A DNA stretch of 64,000 bases from Hyalangium versicolor (GTDB taxonomy: Bacteria > Myxococcota > Myxococcia > Myxococcales > Myxococcaceae), in contig NZ_JAHXBF010000007.1 in assembly GCF_020103695.1 (NCBI RefSeq), positions 62,001 to 126,000 on the forward strand. The letters run 5' to 3'. The notes beneath the pieces are model-generated. The model was not told the DNA's origin and did no database searches. It was given only the letters and a program-made list of their open reading frames with translations. Made by a program: the position numbers and the translations under genes. The stretch's first letter is position 1. The number at the start of each line of letters is the position of its first letter. Below, one piece after another: positions 54,501-64,000 of this stretch.

Positions 54501-54945
54501 CCTGGCCACGGGCGGAAACCGCCGGACGGACATCAGCGGCAGTGGCGTCCAGCAGGTTCTCCTGTCGCAGGATGGCGAACTGCTCATCAGCGCCAGCCTG
54601 AGGGACAGCAGCCTGCGGCTCTGGGACGCACGAACAGGGGCGGCGCGCGGCATGCTCTCGGGGCACCAGGGCGAGATCCTCGCCATGGCGCTCTCGCCGG
54701 ATGGGCGGCGGGTGGCCTCGGCGAGCCAGGATCGGACGGTGCGGCTGTGGGACCTGGCGACTCATGAGAGTCGTGTGCTGCGAGGACATGCCCAGCGCGT
54801 CACCGGGGTCATCTTCCTGAATGACCGGGAGCTCGTCTCAAGCGGCTGGGATGGCACCGTGCGGCTGTGGCTGGATGACCTCCCCTCGGATCCCCTGGCA
54901 CTGCGACAGTGGATGGAGGCCGTCGTAAACGCGCCCTCGCCCTGA
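51562..54945 (+). CDS. Membrane Ser/Thr kinase with WD40 repeats
   Basis: The 1127-residue protein starts at ATG 51562. Kinase domain about 50-335: VAIKELL lysine 80, HRDLKPANVL near 171-180, DWG in place of DFG (191-193), GTPTYMPPEQA. A single membrane helix lies near 356-380 (VVAVTAVALLVLTGIGTVSIL). The extracytoplasmic part holds a short helical linker and about 16 WD40 repeats (455-1105), enough for two propellers. DWG occurs in active bacterial kinases, so activity is expected. Such receptor kinases may sense a surface or periplasmic ligand. Confidence 0.93.
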   Translation: MNQDDIPGGVPPQLKDDSDPSVESTLTFTGQKSVASGSSANALTEQGAERYELSEEFAHGGIGRILRARDLRLSRPVAIKELLLPHGDADARFVAEAFITARLQHPAIVPVYDAGRKPSGEPFFAMKLVSGRSLADVIALTKTLEERLALLPHVLAVAEAIAYAHTERIIHRDLKPANVLVGPFGETVVIDWGLAKDLAHKLSEPVVAAASPGSQESDLTLRGAVMGTPTYMPPEQALGHPVDERADVYALGAILYHLLAGTKPYDSGSSQEVLAQVVQGPPEPLDKRQRGIPADLLAIVAKAMSREPAGRYATARELAEDLRRFETGQIVRAHEYSWQERGRRFARRHRAVVAVTAVALLVLTGIGTVSILGIMAARDQAELKQAEAEQARQEALMRADELILQHARSAVERNPNAAIDWLRSLSSGFTHWSAVRTIAADAQARGFATVLRGHHQTVNEVLFLPDSEHVLSSSDDYTVRIWSVKQKKVERVLSGHSDEVWHMALAPQGELLATGSKDRTLRLWDLATGQSRPPLSHAGPVDGMAFTPDGRQVITTCRGDDLLHVWDVATGTLVRAFKTGLGPLSQFELSRDGRYALVRALQSPRAQLWDLEHGTSRMLEHGGTVVTLAISPRGDLAATGALDETLHVWDLRTGQGRVLGKQPGSPFSLAFSPDGTRLGVGSAEGQLLLWNLGTGQNQLLGGHEGRISQVRFSRDGNLLATSSDDRSARLWDLTTGQSRVLRGPEGSAYALALSPDERWVAVGSYDTTVRLFAVNTEANRILAKSRASLHTLLASPDGQHLAAMDAEGALHLLAVGSGTDTLLEEISTRERPALQFSPDGQWLAVGKETGPVRLWNMATGQLSRQLEGHTAAVTALLFRRDGLQLATADAKGGVRLWELGSGQARALESHEREVCQLAFSPDGQRLASGSTDGEIQLWNLATGTFQALRDHGDAVRHLIFSPDGQRLISASLDHTLRIWDLATGGNRRTDISGSGVQQVLLSQDGELLISASLRDSSLRLWDARTGAARGMLSGHQGEILAMALSPDGRRVASASQDRTVRLWDLATHESRVLRGHAQRVTGVIFLNDRELVSSGWDGTVRLWLDDLPSDPLALRQWMEAVVNAPSP

Positions 54946-55042
54946 GACGCTCGGAAGCAGCCGGCCAGCCGAGCCCACGAAATTTCCTGGCCGGTATTTG
55001 GGCAGGGGCGAGATCCTCTTCTACACTCCTGTATCAGCGCCC

Positions 55043-56251
55043 ATGAGAATCGCTCCCCTGCTCTGCCTGGCGGCCCTGCTGGCCGCACCGCTCGCCTCCG
55101 CCTCCTACACCTACCAGGTGAAGAACCGCCGCATCGAGCCCCGGCAGACCCTGGCCGGAGCCCTCCATGAGGCAGCGCTCCCCGATGAGCAGGTGGAGGC
55201 CGTCATCTCCGCGCTCGAGGGCGTGTTCGACTTCCGCAAGTCCCGCCCGGGCGATCAGTTCCGCCTGGTGATGCGCGAAGGCGTGCTGGACTTCTTCGAC
55301 TACCGTCAGAGCGCGGTGGACGAGTGGCAGGTGCGCCGCGACGGCGACAAGTACGTGGGCAGCAAGCGCACCATCGAGGTGGAGAAGCAGGTCTCCCTGG
55401 TGTCGCTGGAGATCTCCAGCTCGCTCTACGAGGCCGCGCTGGCCGCCGGCGAGGATCCGAGCATCGGCGTGGTGCTGGCGGACGTGTTCGCCTGGGACAT
55501 CGACTTCTACCGGGACACGCGCAAGGGCGACAAGGCGCGGGCACTGGTGGAGAAGTTCGTCTCCAAGGGCCGCGTGCTGCGCTACGGCGAGGTGCTCGCC
55601 GCCGCGTACGAAGGCGGTCTGGTGGGCAAGAAGCGCGTGTTCCGCTACCAGCCCGGCAACGAGCAGGCCAACTACTTCCAGGAGGACGGCTCCAGTGCTC
55701 GGAAGACGTTCCTCAAGAGCCCGCTGAAGTACGCGCACATCACCAGCACGTTCGGCTCGCGCTTCCACCCGGTGCTCCAGTACGTGAAGAACCACAACGG
55801 CGTGGACTACGGCACGCCCGTGGGCACCCCCGTGTGGGCCGTGGCCGATGGCACGGTGACCAAGGCGCAGAACACCGGCGCGGGTGGCAACACCGTCTGC
55901 GTGCGCCACATCAACGGCCTGGAGACGTGCTACCTGCACCTGTCCAAGTACGGCGCGGGCGTGCGCGCGGGCTCCCGGGTGAGCCAGAAGCAGGTGATTG
56001 CCTATTCGGGCAACACCGGCCGCAGCACCGGGCCGCACCTGCACTTCGCCCTCAAGCGCAACGGGCAGTTCGTCAACCCGCTCAACCAGAAGTACCCCCG
56101 CGCCGAGCCTCTGCCCAAGTCCGAGCTGTCGGGCTTCCTCGCCCGCGCCAAGGAGCTGGCCTCGCAGTTGGATGCGGTGTCCGCCTCCATGGCCGCCGTG
56201 GCGGGCAGTCCCGGCGCGGGCCCCAAGGCCGCCATTTCCTCCACGCCCTGA
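55043..56251 (+). CDS. M23-family murein endopeptidase (MepM-like)
   Basis: The 402-residue exported protein has a signal peptide (IAPLLCLAALLAAPLASAS). Residues 25-215 form an N-terminal regulatory region like that of Csd3/MepM proteins (QTLAGALHEAALPDEQVEAV). The M23 LytM domain has zinc ligands in SRFHPVLQYVKNHNGVDY and HLHF (about 232-345). M23 enzymes cleave peptidoglycan cross-links for growth or predation. The C-terminus is a low-complexity Ala/Ser tail. Confidence 0.92.
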   Translation: MRIAPLLCLAALLAAPLASASYTYQVKNRRIEPRQTLAGALHEAALPDEQVEAVISALEGVFDFRKSRPGDQFRLVMREGVLDFFDYRQSAVDEWQVRRDGDKYVGSKRTIEVEKQVSLVSLEISSSLYEAALAAGEDPSIGVVLADVFAWDIDFYRDTRKGDKARALVEKFVSKGRVLRYGEVLAAAYEGGLVGKKRVFRYQPGNEQANYFQEDGSSARKTFLKSPLKYAHITSTFGSRFHPVLQYVKNHNGVDYGTPVGTPVWAVADGTVTKAQNTGAGGNTVCVRHINGLETCYLHLSKYGAGVRAGSRVSQKQVIAYSGNTGRSTGPHLHFALKRNGQFVNPLNQKYPRAEPLPKSELSGFLARAKELASQLDAVSASMAAVAGSPGAGPKAAISSTP

Positions 56252-56317
56252 GCGCGACCCGGGTTTCCGCCGCTGCCTGAGTTTGCGCCTGCCGCGCCAC
56301 CGCAGGGCAGCTGAAGC

Positions 56318-56920
56318 TCAGGGATCGGGAGGTGTGGGGGCGCCCCCATCGTTCTGGACGCCTCCATCCACACGGGAGCCTGCATTGGGAATGAGGCGGT
56401 TTTCCGTGACGCGCCCTGTGTATCCCAGCAAGTCCGAGTAATCCCTGTCGTCCTTGGGCCCTGACACCCCGGCGTCCGAGGAGAGCCTCGGAGGAGTGGG
56501 ATAGTCCGGGTGGCCCACGAAGAGGCGCCGCAGAATACGGCCGTCCATGCCAATCGCATACACAGCCCCGTAATCCAACGGCATGAACTCGTGCCAGCAA
56601 TTGCTGAAATCCGCGCTGATCTCGATGAAGACAATATCACCCTGGCGGATGATTCCGTAGCGGTGCCCTTCCGGGGTGCTCCAGCAAGGCTTCCCCGGTG
56701 CGTTTGAGGGGAGGAAGTCTTGAGTCGCGACCATCAGCGCACGGAGCGTGGCCCCATCCATTGCAGAAGGCTTTCCCTCACCGCCAACATCCATTCCCTC
56801 CTCGCCGAAGAACATGGGGAACACGATGGATTTGTTGTCCTCCAACGGCGCTGAAGGCACTCCGGCGCTCCGCAGACAGGATGAGAACATGAGGGCACCC
56901 ATGAGGAGCAGCCATCTCAT
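56318..56920 (-). CDS. Hypothetical lipoprotein coupled to the JAMM-like gene
   Basis: The 200-residue protein starts at ATG 56920, overlapping the stop of the upstream gene (ATGA), which fixes the start. The signal RWLLLMGALMFSSC gives a lipidated Cys15. The mature part (ATLRALMVATQDFL, GIIRQGDIVFIEISADFSNCWHEF, AVYAIGMDGRILRRLFVGHPDYP) is of unknown family and ends in a Pro/Gly/Asp-rich tail. Coupled expression suggests it works with the JAMM-like lipoprotein. Confidence 0.72.
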   Translation of the reverse strand: MRWLLLMGALMFSSCLRSAGVPSAPLEDNKSIVFPMFFGEEGMDVGGEGKPSAMDGATLRALMVATQDFLPSNAPGKPCWSTPEGHRYGIIRQGDIVFIEISADFSNCWHEFMPLDYGAVYAIGMDGRILRRLFVGHPDYPTPPRLSSDAGVSGPKDDRDYSDLLGYTGRVTENRLIPNAGSRVDGGVQNDGGAPTPPDP

Positions 56921-57675
56921 GGAGTGGCATCCTTGAAGCAAAAACCCTTCGCTTCCGTTAAGTGTGGTTTCGCGAAGTCCGCATCCCACTCGACTGTGTG
57001 AGTTTGCTCGCATTCCCACCGCGTTGTTCGAGACCACTTCAATATCTGACCTGTCAGGGGAAGGTATTGGTAGAAGCCTGCGCACTTGGGGCTCTCCACC
57101 TCATTCGCGAAGAATGCAATAGCGGAGAGTTGGATGCGTCCATCCTTGGTGGCTGCTTCAAATCCATGATGACGCCCTTGCTTCAGGGTGACGGATAGAT
57201 CGTCGTCCGATAGCAGGTCGTCATAAAGGTGGTTATGGATGACGAAGATGTACTTGATACTGTCCGCTGGGAATCGCTGATCGTCTACATACGAAGGTAT
57301 CAAACAGTGCTTGCTCTGGCCCGTAGCGGCAACGCTCGTTTGATCCGTCAACTTACTGAGTACGTACTTCCCGTCGGGCGTGTAATAGATCCACGCGCAA
57401 TACTCAGTGCCAACACGCCAGCGCGTGTCAAAACCTTGCGCGTCCCTGCGGCCAGCCGTGGCCCTCGGCTTGGAGACAATCTTCTGGCAAGCTGAAAGCA
57501 GCGCGTTCTGGTAGGAATCGAAGATACGCAATGGGCCCGACAGTTGCGTTAGCGGCGGTTCGCCTGGACGGGGACGCACAGTGTCCGGATCCGCTGCCTG
57601 GGGCGTGGCGCACGCCATGCTCATCCATAATCCAAGCAGCGAAAGCCAACAGCTTGGATGATGGCATGAAGACAT
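56917..57675 (-). CDS. Lipoprotein with JAMM/RadC-like metal-site motif
   Basis: The 252-residue protein starts at ATG 57675, chosen because AAAGG lies seven bases upstream (ATG 57690 is possible). The lipobox LWMSMAC gives Cys22. Residues 141-160, containing IHNHLYDDLLSDDDL, resemble the JAMM/RadC pattern H-x-H-x7-S-x2-D, but one residue shorter before the Ser; E91 could be the fourth ligand. If right, it is a zinc-dependent isopeptidase-like domain on a lipoprotein, which is unusual. It could also be a chance HxH. Base composition here is less GC-rich than its neighbours, hinting at transfer. Confidence 0.62.
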   Translation of the reverse strand: MSSCHHPSCWLSLLGLWMSMACATPQAADPDTVRPRPGEPPLTQLSGPLRIFDSYQNALLSACQKIVSKPRATAGRRDAQGFDTRWRVGTEYCAWIYYTPDGKYVLSKLTDQTSVAATGQSKHCLIPSYVDDQRFPADSIKYIFVIHNHLYDDLLSDDDLSVTLKQGRHHGFEAATKDGRIQLSAIAFFANEVESPKCAGFYQYLPLTGQILKWSRTTRWECEQTHTVEWDADFAKPHLTEAKGFCFKDATP

Positions 57676-57852
57676 GACTTTGCCTTTCATCAACTGGCAA
57701 CCCTCGGCGAGCCCGCTCGAATACCATGGCACGGGAACGCTGTTTCTGTCGAGCCGCCAGGAGCGGCCTCCTCTGCGGGCCCTCCCCACTGCATGGGCTC
57801 CAACCGCGTTTATGTTCCCGCGTCCTCAATCGACCCGTTCGCTCCTGCGGGC

Positions 57853-58443
57853 TCACTCCCACTCGAGCAAGAACTCCGCGTGGTCCAGCCCGTGGACGAT
57901 GCTCGCCACCTTCCCCCGGACCCCCGTCACGTGGAGCGCCGCCGACAGCGTGCCCTCGTGGAACGCAGCCGGCTGCATGTCTCCCCGGAACACCAGGCGC
58001 AGTTGCTTCGGGCCCATCAGCTCGCACTCGTGCGTGCCGTAGTTCACCAGCGTCGCGTAGGCGATGGGCGTATTGGAGAAGGCTCGGAACGGATCATTCC
58101 GGCCCATGATCTTCGCCAGCGCCCGCCCCACCGTGGACGAATAGAAGAAGTGGTTCAAACACGCTGCTCCGCAGGCCCGCAGGGCCTCCGGCTGCGAGCC
58201 CACCTGGGGCGCCAGCACGTCCGCCGCGGCATAGAGCAGCCGCGTGAAATCGCTCGCTGGGTAGGAGAAGAAGTCGACGATCCGCCGCAGCCCCAACTCT
58301 CGCGACAGCCGCACCGAGGCCTCCTCGCCCAAATGCTGGGCGATCAGGGCCAGGATGGCGTTGAAAGCCAGGCCCCGCACGGTATGAACCGGCCGCACCA
58401 GCTCCAGCCGCCGGGCAAGTTCGGTGCTGTCACCGCTGACCAT
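57853..58443 (-). CDS. DUF2378 (TIGR02265) family protein
   Basis: The 196-residue protein belongs to a family almost limited to myxobacteria (TIGR02265): HTVRGLAFNAILALIAQHLG, LRRIVDFFSYPASDFTRLLYAAADVL, VGRALAKIMGRNDPFRAFSNTPI and the C-terminal LRLVFRGDM...HVTGVRGKVASIV. Function unknown. Soluble. It is divergent from the glycogen phosphorylase gene. Confidence 0.9.
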   Translation of the reverse strand: MVSGDSTELARRLELVRPVHTVRGLAFNAILALIAQHLGEEASVRLSRELGLRRIVDFFSYPASDFTRLLYAAADVLAPQVGSQPEALRACGAACLNHFFYSSTVGRALAKIMGRNDPFRAFSNTPIAYATLVNYGTHECELMGPKQLRLVFRGDMQPAAFHEGTLSAALHVTGVRGKVASIVHGLDHAEFLLEWE

Positions 58444-58608
58444 GAGACGCTGGCCTCCTGGCTCGAATGCAGGGTGGCCCCCCGACTTCCGACCGTCCTT
58501 TTACCAGACCCTCACGCAACGGTGGAGGCGGCCGGGCAGTCAGGGTAAACGGAGGGTTCCGGCCGCGAAAGTACTCTCAGCACGCGGCCCTAGAGAGGAC
58601 CTCCTTCG

Positions 58609-61110
<2,502 letters not shown>

Positions 61111-61137
61111 GCGGCACCCTCCTCCGCTCTCTCGCAA

Positions 61138-61168
61138 AGCCCGCGGCGATCCTGCTTCGCCGCGGGCT
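61138..61168. terminator. Strong bidirectional terminator between glgP and M3 peptidase
   Basis: A perfect 11-bp stem AGCCCGCGGCG/CGCCGCGGGCT with a nine-base loop lies between the convergent genes, 28 bp after the glgP stop and 13 bp from the peptidase stop. Confidence 0.7.
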
Positions 61169-61180
61169 GGAGGAAACCGG

Positions 61181-63139
<1,959 letters not shown>

Positions 63140-63440
63140 GGTTTCTGCTCCTAGGATTGGTTCGCACCGCAACCTAGACCGGAGCGCGCCCGGGAGCAGC
63201 AGGATCCACGCCCTGCTGGCTGCCACTGAACGCCTCGCCCCGTGCCCTCGCTGCCCCACGGTACTGTGGAAGGCAGACGGCCATGGAAACGGCAGCGTCT
63301 TGAACGTCGGCTGGAAGACCCGCGGCTCTCAGCTTGCCTCGAGCGAGCTGCCGCAAATCACAGCACGGCTGTTGCGTAACGCAGCGTCAAAGGGCTTCCC
63401 CGTGGCACTGGGGCCCTCACTCCGCAGCGCCTCAGCTCCC
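63140..63440. other. 301-bp intergenic region
   Basis: No gene is supported. It includes the promoter side of the M3 peptidase (near 63145-63220) and, near 63373-63383, TGCGTAACGCA, a short palindrome of unknown meaning. No clear terminator. Confidence 0.45.
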
Positions 63441-64000
63441 TCACGGGCACCGGCCGCAGTCGTTCATGCAGCTGTTGGCCCGCGTGTCCGAGCCACAGCT
63501 CTCGGTGAACTGGCACACGCCGTCACCGCAGGTGTACACGTCCTCGGAGCGAATGCGCGTGGTGAGCGGCAGGTAGGTCCGGCCGTTGTACGTGCACTGG
63601 GTGTAGAACAGCCCCGACGGATCCAGCGTGCAGTACTGCTCGCAGCTGTTCACATGGACGATCGGGCTGCACTCGGAGACCGAAGCGTTCTCGCGGGTCG
63701 AGAGCGCACAGGCACGCGGGCTGCTCTCCGCCTCATCCAGATACTCGCCATCGGTCGCGGCGAAGACGCCCTCGCCCGTGAAGAGGTTGCCGAAGAAGCA
63801 CCCCTCGCGACGGGGGAAGTTCTGCAGCTCCTCCGCTGTGTACGGAATGGGCTCCTGCTGCGCCGTCCGCCCGAGCACCGAGAGGGACACATGCAGCCCG
63901 TACTTGTTGACGTGCGCCGCCATGCACGCGGAGACCAGCTGCTGCTCCGCCTCGGACATCGGCTGGCCGCTGGCCCACCCCGTCGCCAGCCCCAGCCCGC
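63441..64000 (-). CDS. Cys-rich hypothetical protein, 5' end outside window
   Basis: The frame is open from the window edge to a stop at 63441. The ATG at 63959 is internal: the frame continues upstream as GLGLATGWASGQPMSEAE, which reads as coding. Visible: an N-terminal conserved-looking helix (EQQLVSACMAAHVNKYG), a domain with FFGNLFTGEGVFAATDGEYLDE, and a C-terminal Cys-rich region (CGDGVCQFTESCGSDTRANSCMNDCGRCP read in parts) with at least 11 Cys. It is probably secreted and disulphide-bonded; the signal peptide would lie outside the window. Confidence 0.72.
   Translation of the reverse strand, partial: GLGLATGWASGQPMSEAEQQLVSACMAAHVNKYGLHVSLSVLGRTAQQEPIPYTAEELQNFPRREGCFFGNLFTGEGVFAATDGEYLDEAESSPRACALSTRENASVSECSPIVHVNSCEQYCTLDPSGLFYTQCTYNGRTYLPLTTRIRSEDVYTCGDGVCQFTESCGSDTRANSCMNDCGRCP

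Overview
The window is GC-rich bacterial chromosome, densely coded on both strands. The gene content points to a myxobacterium, probably of the Cystobacterineae (Archangium/Cystobacter/Stigmatella-like). The markers are a DUF2378/TIGR02265 protein, a Ser/Thr kinase-ATPase-histidine kinase hybrid, a WD40 Ser/Thr kinase, a kinase with internal deletions, and many secreted lipoproteins (Kelch, LVIVD, EGF, collagen-like). This assignment is inference from gene families; no rRNA or other taxonomic marker is present.

Layout. 1-2.3 kb: the 3' end of an unknown gene coupled to a haem-oxygenase-like diiron oxidase, then a divergent DoxX/HxlR pair and an orphan. 2.4-5.4 kb: a nucleoside hydrolase overlapping a membrane protein that fuses pentapeptide repeats to an RbsB-like sugar-binding domain. 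5.6-13.4 kb: an accessory island of unfamiliar genes. It holds a CHAT/caspase-like protein that lacks its cysteine, an ECF sigma factor, two divergent paralogues, a papain/C39-like cysteine protease, a six-TM protein, a beta-barrel-like protein and small orphans. 13.4-18.7 kb: a 1765-residue hybrid kinase. 19-32 kb: mostly secreted proteins (GH43 with two CBM-like repeats, Kelch and LVIVD lipoproteins, an EGF/propeller lipoprotein, a Cys-rich repeat lipoprotein), plus a YbaK-type deacylase and an RdmC-like hydrolase. 32-36.8 kb: the deleted kinase, glutathione peroxidase, a Qnr-like pentapeptide protein, a secreted orphan and an M48 protease. 37-38.7 kb: an HrpF/NolX-like putative type III translocator with a TPR chaperone-like partner. 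38.9-41 kb: RuvX and a GT39-type glycosyltransferase. 41.5-46.8 kb: prkA-yeaH-spoVR plus an orphan, behind a long structured leader. 47-51.4 kb: a PhoX-like lipoprotein with a collagen-like stalk, a di-haem cytochrome and an OsmC protein. 51.5-64 kb: a WD40 kinase, an M23 peptidase, two overlapping lipoprotein genes (one JAMM-like), DUF2378, glycogen phosphorylase, an M3 peptidase and a Cys-rich protein cut off by the window edge.

How the genes relate. The best-supported unit is prkA-yeaH-spoVR, a conserved stress/starvation module. The nucleoside hydrolase and sugar-binding fusion probably link nucleoside breakdown to sensing. The 5.6-13.4 kb island has its own sigma factor and two peptidase-fold proteins, and is the strongest candidate for an undescribed system. 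The type III translocator/chaperone pair, standing alone, is the second. No rRNA, canonical tRNA, CRISPR array, insertion sequence or phage was seen.
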